From: Sipunculus nudus
Lineage: Eukaryota; Annelida; Sipuncula; Golfingiida; Sipunculidae
Assembly (NCBI GenBank): GCA_026874595.1
Contig: CM049309.1
Span: 95,068,723-95,132,722 of the forward strand
Reading direction: 5' to 3'
DNA length: 64,000 nt
The notes under the pieces are model-generated. The model was not told the origin of the DNA. It worked only from the letters and a program-made list of their open reading frames with translations, and ran no database searches. Positions 11,971 to 24,060 of this stretch are shown here, piece after piece (the first letter of the stretch is position 1; every line of letters begins with the position of its first letter). The position numbers were made by a program, and so were the translations under genes.

Positions 11971-12190
11971 AAGAGTTGAAAAAAACCCACTAATATCCAT
12001 TTAGAGACTAGATTTAAAAACCTAGTCTCCAAGTTAAAACCGAAAGTCCATTTAAAGTAAAAAATTAATATATGATAAAAGCAATAGGATAAGAGATGAT
12101 AAAAAAACTAATTATTCCACTCAGTTCATGGCTATAATGCTGATTAAAAATGAAGTCCTCTGCAGTAAAACATAGTGACTCGCACTCTCA

Positions 12191-13993
12191 CTATTTGGCG
12201 CTATTTATCAGTGTGTGTGCCTGTTTAAAGAGATGGGTTTTTAGTCATTTGCGGAAAGCCAAGAGCGATGGTGCATCCCTTAAAATGTCAGGAAGTTCAT
12301 TCCAAAGTGTTGGTGCAGCCGCTTTAAAACTACGGTCACCATATGTTACAGTCCGCGTTTTTGGTACGACAAGCAAGGACTTTGAGGAGGATCTTAGAGT
12401 CCGAGCAGGTCGGCGGCGTTGCACAAGGTCACAGATGTATTGTGGAGCAATGCCTGCAAGTGCTTGGTATGTGAACTCCAGGACCTTGAACTTGCATCTA
12501 TATTCCACCGGAAGCCAATGAAGACTGGCCAACACAGGTGAGATGTGGTCCCTTCTGCGTGTCCTTGTGATAAGCCTGGCAGCAGCATTTTGTACTCTCT
12601 GTAGGCGATTCATAAGGGTGCGTGGTATTCCATATAGCAGAGAGTTAGCATAGTCCAGCCTCGATGTGATAGTGGCTTGAACTAGTGTCCTGCACGCATC
12701 TGCTGTAATGTACTTCCGGATGGCACCGATGTTCCGCAGCTGAAAATAGCAGGTCCTGCTAATGGCATTTACTTGGGATGCCATGGTGAGATGACAATCC
12801 TGCACAAGGCCAAGGTTCTTGACCTGTTTAGCTGGGGCAATACGGTGACTTGCAATGGTAACACTTAAATCCCTGAACAGATTTTCGCACTGCTTAGGGT
12901 GGAAAATGATGACCTCTGTCTTATCTTGATTTAACTTTAACATATTGCTGTTCATCCATCCCTTCACTTCCTCCGCTAACACCTGGATTCTGGAGAATAT
13001 ATCATCCCAGTTTCCTGATGGTTTGGCCATAGTGTAGATCTGTGAATCATCTGCATAACAGTGATATTTGAAACCATGGTTCCTTATGATATCAGAAACA
13101 GGTCTGGTATACATACAATATGCCTTTGGCCCCAGCACTGATCCTTGAGGTACACCATACTGCAACACCTGCGGAGTTAACTTGGCGTCCCCTATGGCCA
13201 CACATTGTGTCCTACCCTCAAAGTATGAGCGAAACCAGTCCAGTGCTCGTGAAGTAATACCAAAGCGGTGACGAAGGCGGTCCAGTAGGATGTTATGGTC
13301 AATAGTGTCGAACGCTGCCGAGAGGTCCAGCATAACGAGAACGACACAGTTTCCATGGTCAAGAGACTCCATAATATCTGCCTGGACCTTCAGCAGTGCC
13401 GACTCTGTAGAGTGACCGACGCGGTATGCGGACTGGAAGTCATCGTGGAGATGGTATTTTTGTAGGTGGTTCTCTATGCGACTAGATACTGCCTTCTCCA
13501 TCAGCTTGGAAATAAATTGCAAGTTCGACACAGGCCTGTAGTTTTTTAAAGTATCCTGGTCCAGCCCTTTCTTCTTGAGCAGTGGTCTGACTAGAGTTGT
13601 CTTGAAGGATGCTGGTACTGTAGAAGTGGTCAGGGATCTATTAATGATAGCGGTGATCAGTGGGGTTAGCTGAGTGGAGCACTCCTTGATGAGCCAAGTA
13701 GGGAGGGGGTCAAGGTCACATGACTTGCAAGGCGCTTTTGAGACCAATCTCTGTACCTCCTCTTCTGTAACAGGAGTGAACTCTGTGAGAGGCACACCAT
13801 CATAGGCTGGCTCTGCTTCTACATCGAAGGCTGTTGAGCTCTCAAAGCTGATATTATTGCGGATGGTAGTAATTTTATTTATGAAAAACTCACCAAAGCA
13901 ATCAGCTAGTTCTCTAGACGACCTGTGGTTAGGCAAAGTCCCTTTGTCAGACTCACCCATAAGCTTCTTTCCTAATTCCCCTAGACATTTCAC
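12191..13993 (-). pseudogene. L2 LINE reverse transcriptase ORF with late stop
   Basis: A 582-codon open frame (12245-13993) with RT motifs in order: PLLKKKGLDQDTLKNYRPVS, SAYRVGHSTESALL, VVLVMLDLSAAFDTIDH, the GVPQGSVLGP box and the catalytic YADD (in CYADDSQIY), then the C-terminal domain with LHWLPVEYRCKFKVL and WNELP. A TGA at 12245-12247 ends it, but the same frame continues for 17 more codons (LKTHLFKQAH...) to TAG at 12191-12193, the expected family end. So one nonsense change, close to the C-terminus, is the only obvious lesion in the retained part. The 5' end is lost, so ATG at 13993 is internal. Confidence 0.88.
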
Positions 13994-14089
13994 GGTGCCC
14001 AGTGTTACAGAATCTGATTTTTTTTATCTCCATTACAGAATTTGTGTTCATCACGCATATGTGATCTGTTTATATGAGGTTCCGTATCA

Positions 14090-15540
14090 AGGTACCACCT
14101 GGCCTCGTTGTCGGCCTTTTTCCGGGTATCTTGGACCTCCTGGCCTCGGTGTCGGCCTTTGTCCGGGTAACTTGGATCTCATGGCCTTGGAGTCGGCCTT
14201 TGTCCGAGGATCTTGGACCTCCTGGCCTGGTGTCGGCCTTTGTCCGGTGATCTTGGACCTCCTGGCCTCGGTTTCGACCTTTGTCCGGGAATCTTGGACC
14301 TCCTGGCCCCGGTATCTGCCTTTGTCCAGTAATCTTGGACCTCCTGGCCCCGGTGTCTGCCTTTGTCCAGTGATCTTGGACCTCCTTGCCTCGGTGTCGG
14401 CTTTTGTTCAGGGATCTTTGACCTTCTGGCGCTGGCGTAGGCTTTTGTCCATGGGTCATGAACCTCCTGGTCTTGGTGTCAGCCTTTGTCCATGCAGGTA
14501 CCTTGGACCTTCTTGCCTCCGTGTGTACCTTTGTCCGGGGATCATAGACCTCCTGGCCCCGGTGTCGGCCTTTGTCCGGGAATCTTGTAACTCCTGGTCT
14601 CGGTGTCGGCTTTTGTCCAGGGATCTTTGACCTATTGGCCCTGGCGTCGGCCTTTGTCCGGTGATCTTGGACCTCATGGCCTCGGTGTCAGCATTTGTCC
14701 ATGCAGGTACCTTGGACTTCCTGGCCTTGGTGTCGGCCTTTGTCCGGGGATCTTAGACCTCCTGGCCCCGGTGTCAGCCTTTGTCCGGAGATCTAGGACC
14801 TCCTGGCCCTGTTGTCAGCTTTTGTCCAGCGATCTTTGACCTCCTGGCCCTGGCGTCGGCCTTTGTCCGGTGATCTTGGACCTCATGGCCTCGGTGTCGA
14901 CCCTTGTTTGGCCTTTGTCCAGTGATCTTGGACCTCCTGGCCTCGGTGTCGACTTTTGTTCGGGGATCGTGGGCTTCCTGGCCTCGGTGTCGGCCTTTGT
15001 CCGGTGATCTTGGAACTCCTGGTCTCGGTGTCAGCCTTTGTCCATGCAGGTACCTTGGACTTCATGGCCTTGGTGTCGGCCTTTGTCCGGGGATCTTAGA
15101 CCTCCTGGCCCCGGAGTCAGCCTTTGTCCGGAGATCTAGGACCTCCTGGCCCTGTTGTCAGCTTTTGTCCAGCGATCTTTGACCTCCTGGTCCTGGCGTC
15201 GGCCTTTGTCCGGTGATCTTGGACCTCATGGCCTCGGTGTCGACCTTTGTTTGGCCATTGTCCAGTGATCTTGGACCTCCTGGCCTCGGTGTCGACTTTT
15301 GTTCGGGGATCGTGGGCTTCCTGGCCTCGGTGTCGGCCTTTGTCCGGTGATCTTGGAACTCCTGGTCTCGGTGTCAGCCTTTGTCCATGCAGGTACCTTG
15401 GACTTCCTGGCCTTGGTGTCGGCCTTTGTCCGGGGATCTTAGACCTCCTGGCCCCGGTGTCAGCCTTTGTCCGGGGATCTAGGACCTCCTGGCTCCGTTG
15501 TCAGCTTTTGTCCAGCGATCTTTGACCTCCTTTCGACCTT
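14090..15540. repeat. 41-bp minisatellite, right block with 343-bp higher-order repeat
   Basis: Same 41-base unit as at 5,040-6,205. Superimposed is a higher-order period of 343 bases: the marker CATGCAGGTACC occurs at 14700, 15043 and 15386, spaced exactly 343 apart, with an older copy at 14491. The 343-base block is eight units plus a longer variant unit. The left block holds a related marker near 5999 followed by the same variant (GTGTGTACCTTTGTCC), so both blocks descend from one array that the retroelements now separate. Confidence 0.92.
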
Positions 15541-15939
15541 TCGATACATTTAATCAGTCCTGAGATAAATGCATGAACGTATTCTACAGATACATGATTT
15601 CAGGCCACTAGTCTCGTCTACCCAAGACGGATGAACATGCAAAACTGTAGACCGAGACTCCAAACTACTCCTGAGAAAACATGCATAAATGTATTCCACA
15701 ACAAGTGACCCATGGGTCATGACGCTCAGCTGAATTCGACATGTATACATGTAATGCATGTACATTTGATGTTTTGATCTGGTAAAAAATATACAAATAT
15801 ACTTATAGTGACATATATTCAAAATATACTATCTATTCATCGTAATATACCATCTTTACAAAATATCTAGCAGCTGGCCTAATTCTACATGTTTTACTTT
15901 GTTCTTCTTCACAAATCTTGTGTTTAAATAACTTTTAAG
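15541..15939. other. Non-coding; head of a dispersed repeat
   Basis: No gene seen. Two direct repeats of GCATRAACGTATTC type lie about 110 bases apart (near 15,570 and 15,680). From about 15,698 comes a repeat head, AAGTGACCCATGGGTCATGA then CGCTCAGCTGA, which is shared with 28,511 and 49,995. Only the head is present here. Confidence 0.55.
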
Positions 15940-16830
15940 ATCACACTTTATATTTCCAATCAATCCCTCTACAGAAGGATTGGGATCTTTCATATTTCAC
16001 TTCATTTTGAACTTGTACAGTGTCCACACAATAAAAGATATATATATTCTCTTCAATACAGTTCAAGAAATGATTTATAGAAGAGTACCTGACCACAAAT
16101 AATTTCCAACACATCTTACATTTAAATCTGATTTCAAAGTTTCTCCAAATGCATTTGTTTAAACTACATGTAAAGAGCATATGCTCAACATCCTCTTTGA
16201 CATCACACAACTCACATTTTTCAGATGTACGCCTATTCAATTTGTACAATGAAGAATTTGTTACCAAAAAATCTTGTAATAGTTTATAATTGAAATCCGC
16301 TAATCTAGAAATTGGTTCTAGCTGTACTTTGCGCATGCATATATCTCTGAAACAAATAGTATCCTTATCTACACCAAAATTTTGATCCATTTACGTTTGG
16401 ATAAAAATTGAACAATTTGCTTCTTAACAAAGCATCTATATATTATTTTTGTATTAATTTGCGCCAGATCTATACACACTTTGTCAATAGTATGTTTATG
16501 AGTAAGCTTTACATGACAGCATTGAACATTTTCACATTCAAATATTTCATTATATCTTTTAAAGACATTCCTAATGATATAATATTCCCTGATCTAATCT
16601 GTTGTTTGTCGTAGTTTATGTAAAATATTTTGCTCATTAATCAATATCCCGTTTTCATCATATATATCTTTTACATATATTATACCTGCGTCTATCCAGT
16701 TTTTAAAATATAAGCATTTCCCATTGAACGTGAAGTTCTTGATTAACCATATTTGTTGTTTTAAAAATTGGTTATTGCTCATGATATAGGATATCAGATT
16801 TTAGTCCTGCAATGGGGCCATTTTTCAAAC
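15940..16830 (-). pseudogene. Tx1/L1-like LINE, 3' end of ORF2 (zf-RVT region)
   Basis: A minus-strand frame (15941-16390) shows CELCDVKEDVEHMLFTC, the zinc-binding motif found C-terminal to many LINE reverse transcriptases, followed by a tryptophan/phenylalanine-rich helix region. A second frame (16594-16782) has FKNWIDAGIIYVKDIYDENG, the well-known segment just upstream of that motif in L1/Tx1-like ORF2 proteins. The two are in different frames with stops between, so the copy is dead. It belongs with the 5' half at 20,962-23,640. Confidence 0.8.
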
Positions 16831-17027
16831 AGGCCCTAATTTTTTTCAGTTTGCTGCACCCCAAGTCATTATTAGGTTTGATGAAGACATCACCCCTCTG
16901 GAAAAGTGTCCAATAGGCTTGAAATCGGCGATTTTATAAACTAACTTCGGTACATATTTTTTTTAAATATATGGGTTAATATCAAAGGTTCATTCTGCGA
17001 AATTGTTTTGTGGAGAAATGTTTACTG
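16831..17027 (-). other. Probable continuation of LINE ORF2, decayed
   Basis: Lies between the recognisable ORF2 C-terminal segment and the left inverted terminus of the inserted segment. Translation gives only weak, stop-interrupted LINE-like fragments. Confidence 0.3.
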
Positions 17028-17159
17028 CTAAATTCAATCAGGTCTACCACTCTACCTAATTTTGATGTGCTGAATCCATTAAAATTATTTTCTAAACTCC
17101 ATTTTAAATTTTTAACTTAAAAATCCTAAATTCAAAAGTATAAATTATTAAAGAGCATA

Positions 17160-17600
17160 TTATTTTAAAAACATGCTGTTATATGGGATATAAAGAGGCA
17201 AAATTAGTCCCAATCATCAATTTGATGAGCCAAATGGAATGAAAATGTAATTTTTATCATTCAACGTATTACAAGCCTGAGAGGTTAAAATTTTATTCTG
17301 CTCAATATTTAAATAAGAGATTATTTGTTTATAATAATGGTATACATCACCTTCTTAAGCCGAGTAAAACTTTGATGTACACATTCCATATGAACGGCAT
17401 GTAGCAACTTGTTTGTGTTATCTTTAATTCGAATGAAATGAAGTTACAAATGTAATTTTTTACTTTTTTAATTTGAATTTTAAAATAAATGTAAATATAA
17501 ATATAAATATCAAAAGGCATATAATTTTAATACGTTACTGTTGCTTTGGGTATAAACAGGCATGTCTAGTCCTAATCATCAATTTGATCGATCAGTCCCA
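17160..17600 (+). repeat. Direct repeats inside the 3.9-kb segment
   Basis: A block around 17,160-17,230 ending TCCCAATCATCAATTTGAT recurs at about 17,517-17,590 ending TCCTAATCATCAATTTGAT, roughly 360 bases apart. A shorter pair, TATT(A/G)AAGCCGGC, lies near 17,975 and 18,180. Confidence 0.65.
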
Positions 17601-20600
17601 AGTCTTGTTTTAAATTTAAAGATTCACTATTAGAAGATCAGATAAATAACGTTGATATGTTGAGTATAAATTGGCGTTTTCAGCTGAAGCACATCAGTTT
17701 TTGGTGGGCCTTTTCGACTGAAACGGATTGGGGATTCATTTTTTGATTAAAATACAAATTATTTCAAATATTTTACTAAAACCCTTAATTTGAATTTGAA
17801 ATTTACAAAAATGAAAATTAATATAGATATTTACAGTTGTCATGACATTCTGCATAAGATTTGTATTATGATGAAGTAAGTCTGAAACATATAATGTTGG
17901 ACAATGTATAGTGCATTTAAGCTTCTCTAAATTTAAAATCTTTGGGTACGTGTATATACATAAGCTTCATTATTGAAGCCGGCTGCATAACAATACGTTT
18001 CCACACAAACGACACGGACAAACTCTACTGTCATATTGCAAGAAAAAAAAATTACAAAATTAAAATAAAATTTGATGGACAGAAACCAATGAAATGGTGT
18101 CGTAACATTTCGGATCTGTAACTTATAAAATAATGCGTTTGAACTTAAAATATGCTCATGTTGGATGTACAAGTCTTTATTAAAGCCGGCAGGACAGCAA
18201 GGACATTTTGATTTATTTTTTAAATATATATATAGCTTATCTCTCTTGTTTCAGTTGTTTAAACGCCTATTCAATGAAATTCTGGTTAAATGTCTGGCTA
18301 TAGTTAAACCGTTACGTAATTTTAATCGCCAAATTGTTCTTGAAAAGTTATAAAATATGTTTATATTTAATTTATACGTTAGCATTTTGTGTTAATTTTG
18401 TGTTGTGTCCGACAGAACAGCAAAACTTGAGTGTGATTATTCTAATGAAAGAAAAAACTTCCGTTTGAATTTCGAATTTATAAATAAAAGTGTAGGTAAG
18501 CATTTAGAATAGACCCGGATTTTTAACAAATTTTAGTCCACAGGCTTTTTCTGAAAAAAGGCTGCCAAACCCAGCGGAGAGCGTTTATGTTTAGCTTAAA
18601 CCATTAACTTCTAATTTAAAATTATCAAACGTTTTCTTGATTTTACAGTAATTTGTGTAAAAGTTTTAAGCCATGGTAGCCAGGTGACCTGATTACTAAA
18701 TCACCTGTCTACTGACCTTTATTTATAGATGGGATCATAAGTTCCGCCCACTTCAGAGTAAGACACAGACTGGACAATTGATATTAAATCATTTTTTATA
18801 CAAGATGAAAGATTAGGACTAATAGAAGAGAGACATAATTAAATTATATGATAATAATATGGATAAATGTTATATAACACTCTTTTGTTAATTTACATAA
18901 CAAACTGTCATCTGTTCCCAGTTCTCAGGTAAAATCATTAATAAATAAAAAACAGATATATTAACTGAAAGCAACAAATGAATGATTCTTTCATATGAAC
19001 TGATTTTATTTCTTTTAGCTCGGGGCATAATAAATAGTCTTTGTTCGGCAAACAAAAGAATCAGAATTATGAATGAATTATTAACAAACCACATAAACCA
19101 CAAAAATAGTGTTATCTTGCATGTATAACCTTGAGGTCAAATGTTCACTGTTTAATCGTTTTATTATTGAAAATTAATACAAATATTCTCAACACGGAGC
19201 GAATAATATGTGATGCAATTTAGTACGTTCTCAATATTTCCAACAGGGGTTTCTACAAAAAAATATGTTTTGAAGACTTAAGAAGAGGCATTCTCTCTCT
19301 CAAATATTCAGCAAAGTGAACTTGTCAATAAATTGGAAATATTACAGGATTTCCTTCCTCTGCATCTGTCTCCGTCAATCACCATTCACACCGACCAGTA
19401 CTTTAGAACCGTCATAGAAACTTGGCGTACATTATCATTAATGTCTTGAAATTTCTTACACCGTTTAGATTTATCAGATTAGATTGTTGCAGTATTTTTA
19501 TACATATCAGGTAGAACTCATCAATCCAAGGCTCAATATGATACTGAAAAAAAAGAGCAAGACCATATTGATAACAAGAGACTACCATTAGAGAAGTTTA
19601 TTACGCGTTTCCGTTTTCAGTGTTTTTGGATTCTTTGACCTGACCAGAGTCATGTCAGCCATTGTCCCGATTTCCTAACAACAATGACTGCCTCTTCTGT
19701 CAAATAAAGTTTACAGCCATCCAGGCCCCTTGATCCTGCTCATGACTTAGTTTAAGATTTGAACAGGTGTATTTTTTTAATTAATCAAAGGAATGGGTTA
19801 CCTATGCATTATTTGTTATTTTGTATGTTCGCAATCTGAATTAGGATTTAGACTGGTATTCTGATGAATTCTTGACTTTAAAAATCATATGTTGAGAATA
19901 AAAGTTAAACTTTAAATGCTTTAAACGAAAACTATAAAAAAATAAAATGGAATGGAAAATAGAAACAAATGTATTCTGTCCCAGTCTCGCGGAATACTAA
20001 TTGCCCGGTGAATAGAGAAACTCTTTGCCAGGTCCTTGGAGGTTTCAATCAAATATAAACAAACAGTTTGTTTAATTAAAATTTGAAAGACTGAACAAAA
20101 ACTGCAAGTCTTTCTGGCGAATATAAAATGTATTTTAAATGTTTTAATTTCAAAATTATGAGTAGCAACTCTGCTGTGGTCTTTATTATGTTTAACTTAC
20201 AACAACGCATGCAACTGCTCATATTCAGATTTGTTTTTTTTTTAACTAAAAATTAATTCGCCTCCCAGTGGTTTTAGCCAAAGAAGGGTATCCCCAGTTT
20301 GGTTGTCTTTTTTTCAAATTTATTTTTCAAACTTTGGGGGCGGATACTTTTAGCGATTACTTTTGAGGAGCCACTTCATATTATTGAGTTAGTGCTATTT
20401 TTTCACGTAATGCCTGGGTCACAAAACATATAAAAATAATAAAGAACATAAACATTCATCCTAAATATCTGCATTGTTATAATTCTAAATGCTTCACGTT
20501 TAAGGGTGCAAAGCAGAAATGTGTTGAAAGCAGTAATATATCCCTGGATTTGTTCATCAATTTTATATTTTTAACTGCATCTGCAGTTTTGCCATTAAGA

Positions 20601-20640
20601 CTTTAAAATTCAGTTTTTTTATTTAATTTTAAATTCATAT
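17600..20640. other. Interior of the 3.9-kb segment, no gene seen
   Basis: AT-rich sequence with only short open frames and no recognisable transposase or other protein motif. Confidence 0.5.
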
Positions 20641-20961
20641 TCATACTACAATTTTACTGTTGTAACTTTATCTCAGTCGAGTTAAAGAAACACAACGTAT
20701 TCCCCATGCCGTTTACGTGAAATGTAAACATCAAAAGTTTTACTCTACCCCAAAAGCTGATGTATACCCTAATTATAAACAAATAATCACTTATTTACTT
20801 ACTTTAAGTAGCTTAAATTTTATATGCCTTATATGCCTTTTTTATTTTAAAATTTTAATTTTAAAATTTCAAGGTACAATTTTGAAACAGAGTTTTGAAA
20901 GTTAATCAAATGGATTCAGCACATCAAAATTAGGTAATGTGGGAGCTCTGATTGAATTAAG

Positions 20962-21450
20962 CGATAATTTACCAAATCCGCCCGGTTTCCTTTTTTAAAA
21001 CAAGCGTTATCACAGCCTGTTTTATAATATACCCCATTATACCACAGCTGTATAATCCTTTTATCTTTAAAATACGACGAAAATTATTTATAAAATTCTT
21101 GATTCAGCCCATCTAGACAGGGACTTCTGTTTTCCTTCCAACTTTTAATAATATTCTGACATTCCTCGTCTGTAATTATACCTTCCAATGATCTGTTTTA
21201 ACTTCTGATAATATTCGGTCCATCTTAACATCATCTATAAAACTCCGTGTTTTGTTTTTATCAATACCATCGTCAGAGTATAATTTTTCATAAAACTTAA
21301 ATATTCCACTCTAAATTTCATCATCGCCTTTTAGTTTTTCTCCATTTAATTCAAGTTCATAAATTGCATTTGGCATTTGTTTTTCTGTTTATAGTCTGAT
21401 AAAGTAAGAATTTTTCCCTCCTTCCTCCCACCATATTACACGGGACCTGA
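20962..21450 (-). pseudogene. Tx1/L1-like LINE, start of RT domain
   Basis: On the minus strand the segment ITDEECQNIIKSW ... SPCLDGLNQEFYK (about 21,080-21,180) fits the conserved start of LINE reverse transcriptases, and further on KKGNRADLVNYR (about 20,963-20,999) is the RT1 box just before the RPISLL motif. The domain is cut there by the 3.9-kb segment. The catalytic palm motifs are absent from both flanks, so part of ORF2 was also lost. Confidence 0.72.
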
Positions 21451-21899
21451 TTTTGCACGTTTTGTCCTCGATTCATATGTTTCATTTGTCATTTTTGCAG
21501 GTTTTTAATTTAAATATCATTTGAAAAATCTATAAAAAATTGCTTAATTTTTCGTTTCAATTTTCCCTATAAATTTATTTTTGAGGGACTGTAAATACGT
21601 TCATTTTGTTCCAATAGATTTTTTTATACCTTCAGGATAGATAGTTCTTAGCAAGGTGGAATTTAGTTTCCAGTAATTAGGTCCTGTTTATTATGGAAAT
21701 ATACAATATTTCATTATTACGGCCTTGTGATCTGATAAATTTGATGACCTACGGCAAGATACTAAATATTTACGCATACATTCTTCTATATCAAATATTC
21801 CATTTATTAATTATAATCTATTCTATTTATAGTCAGTACCCCTCTCATATGAGAAATCTACTGCTGATTTACCATATTTCATTTGAAAGACATATTGTT

Positions 21900-22430
21900 G
21901 CTCAAGCTGACTGGTAATATATAGAAATTCAATACGACTTATCCTTATCTGTTCCATCAGTAGTTTTGTCACATTCACTTAAGTGGCAATTAAAATCTCC
22001 AGCAATTATTTATTTATTTATTTTTCTCGTTAACTGAGTGTTGTAATATCCATTTAAGAGCATGTCTATAAAAATTCCATTTGCTATTTTCATCATTTGG
22101 TGCATACAGTGATACTAAAGACCTTCTCATTTTGAATTCTAAATTTACCACCGTAATCCTACCATCATTGTCACATACAGATTTTATTAGATTATATACA
22201 AAATTCCTACTCAAGGCTATAGCTACACATATGCTATGTTGACTTTCACTGCAAATGTGAAATAATTGCCCAGACCAACTAAATTAAATATATAATTTTT
22301 TGATTTGGTACAAAATGTTTCTTGTAGAAATGTAATGTCTACCTTGTTATCAATCATCCATAGATAGTTTTTTCCTTTTTATATATTTATTTAGACCTTG
22401 TACATTAACCGAAACACATTTTACAGAAAG
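21900..22430 (-). pseudogene. Tx1/L1-like LINE, AP-endonuclease domain
   Basis: The minus strand shows, across stops, the N-terminal endonuclease motif order: a CVSVNVQGLNK-like start, a FLQET-type segment near 22,320, GRITVVNLEFKMRRSLVSLY then APND (22,110-22,190), and IIAGDFNCH (near 22,000), the GDFN motif of apurinic-type endonucleases. This domain nicks target DNA for target-primed reverse transcription. Confidence 0.78.
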
Positions 22431-23640
22431 CTCCATTCTCATTTATATTTTTGTTTTTGGTGAAGAAGGCTTGAATATTGGGAGATTTATCTCTACTCGA
22501 CCCTGCAGGTTGTCTTCTTTTACTTGTAGTCTCAGGCTCCTCTGTACAAAACTCATCACGTAGAGCCAGCCATAAGGATAGACCCGTACACATTTTCCCG
22601 ATGATTGCGGTCACTTTATAATTGAGTTCCATTCCCCAGCAAAGGTCATTCACCTTTGATTTATGAGAATCTTTGTTTTACGTTCTTGTAGTTTATCACG
22701 GAATTGACCACTCCGGCTAAGTTTGGCAGTCAGGATTTGTTTCATAACCCTGTCTTTCTGGCCTTCCCAGTCTCAATCTGACTTATCCTCAGGGGACAGG
22801 CTCTTCCTATCAGATCGGTTTGTGGATTTTTTTATTTTCGTTGAAATATCCAGTATACCTGATCTTATTGCCCTTGTGTATTGAAAGGCCTGATCAAAAA
22901 AGCCGAACTTCAAACCAAAGGCCAAGAATTCGTCGAGTGGAACACAGATAGTTGGGTTTTTAGCATCGTAGACAGAAAAGAGCCTTTCATGATTATCCTC
23001 AACATTCTGTTGCCCCTTTCAGCAAAGGATTCAGATTTACATGCTGCACATTCCTGAGGTTGTTCACAGCTTGATGCCCAGTGTCCGGGTTGTCCGCAGG
23101 TTCTACACATAGGATGATCTCCGAAACCAGTCTTTCTCGGGAGTGGTTTGTCCTTAATGGAGTTTTCAGTTACATATACAAATCTGTCCCCATTTAAGCC
23201 CACCATAACTGTCTCGTATATTTCCATATATAATTTCTCCTCTCAGTTCTGCATCAAGTTCCACTAACATGTCTCTTTATTTTCCTGTAACTTTTTATTG
23301 TTTCTTAATTGGTCTCCCCGTAGTAAAGAGGTACTTGTCATACAGATTCACGGACTGAGATTTAGCAGTTCTGCCTTCAGACAGTATTTTTTTTCTGGAT
23401 TCAATGGTCTAAAATAGATTCTCCACAGCGAACCAATTTTTGACACCCTTCAATGCACTCAAACGTTACAGAATCTGGAAGACCTGTGACGTTCTAAACA
23501 GAGTAAGATGATTTCCATGTGAGTACACAATATCCCTTTCAATTATGAACTCGGGCAGGACAGGTGCAGATTCCATGAGTGGCGCCGACAGTTAATTGTC
23601 TTTCCAAAAATATGAAGATTCTCTATAATTCTAGTTTAAT
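22405..23640 (-). pseudogene. Tx1/L1-like LINE ORF1 with CCHC knuckle
   Basis: A minus-strand frame at 22910-23227 has GLNGDRFVYV, then IKDKPLPRKTGFG, then a zinc knuckle CRTCGQPGHWASSC, then CAACKSE. This order is typical of ORF1 proteins of Tx1/L1-like LINEs in invertebrates. Weaker upstream fragments (ESRKKILSEGRTAKSQSVNL, near 23,360) extend it toward 23.6 kb. The C-terminal part is a low-complexity tail down to 22405. Stops and shifts break it. Confidence 0.75.
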
Positions 23641-23799
23641 GAATTCTGATTCTTGCACTCCTGTTAAGCTGTGCACTTTACACACCCTTGTGTCAGTTTT
23701 TATACTGATATTCTAATAAATTCCTGCCGAAAACTAGCCAAATCAATGCAGCTTCCTGCATGAAGACCCCTTCTCGCCATGAGCGCATCACGTGACCCC

Positions 23800-24060
23800 T
23801 CGATTACAGATGGCGCCACCAGTCTTTAGTACGAGATTGAGGTATCCAAGATCTTTGAACATGCACAAGTTCTGCATATACATTGAACCAATGACTAAGA
23901 AGAACAGATGGCAAACGCATGGGTGGACGCTACGCAATAGGTAAGTAGCGCCACCAGTCTCGAGTACGAGATGGAGGTATCCAAGATCTATGGACATGCA
24001 CAATTTCAGCCAAATACATTGATCCAATCACTAAGACGAACGTATGGCAAACGCATGGAT
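23800..24060. repeat. Two ~135-bp direct repeats
   Basis: GCGCCACCAGTC, then AGTACGAGAT, GAGGTATCCAAGATCT and later GGCAAACGCATGG occur at 23,813 and again at 23,948. The copies are about 85 percent alike by eye. The GGCGCCACC core recalls the palindrome repeated near 47 and 52 kb. Confidence 0.75.

Larger units (their letters stand above)
11873..14065 (-). mobile_element. 5'-truncated L2-type LINE
   Basis: Minus-strand non-LTR retrotransposon. Its 3' end (11,873-12,190 on the plus strand) reads, on the minus strand, TGTAAAGCGCTTTAGAGC, then a second GCGCTATAAAAATGTTG and an (ATA/ATT)n microsatellite tail, the classic L2 3' end. The coding part keeps only the reverse transcriptase and C-terminal region; the endonuclease and first ORF are absent, the usual 5' truncation. 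It lies directly between the gypsy 3' LTR and the right block of the 41-bp minisatellite. Confidence 0.9.
17028..20961. mobile_element. 3.9-kb segment with long diverged inverted termini, inserted in a LINE
   Basis: The left end at 17028 (CTAAATTCAATCAG, then CTACCTAATTTTGATGTGCT) is matched in reverse complement at the right end up to 20961. A second inner block also pairs in inverted orientation: left 17,338-17,430 (GTATACATCA ... GAGTAAAACTTTGATGT ... ACGGCATG) with right 20,690-20,775. Arms are therefore at least 400 bases long but diverged, with extra sequence in the left arm. Outside it, LINE ORF2 breaks at an asparagine-tyrosine-arginine of the RT domain on the right side. No target duplication is evident and no transposase is recognisable inside. 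It is probably a non-autonomous DNA transposon; a fold-back or two inverted copies is the alternative. Confidence 0.6.

Noticed and set aside
13857-14630. 257-codon plus-strand ORF
   Set aside because: Half is the antisense of the L2 reverse transcriptase and half is minisatellite.
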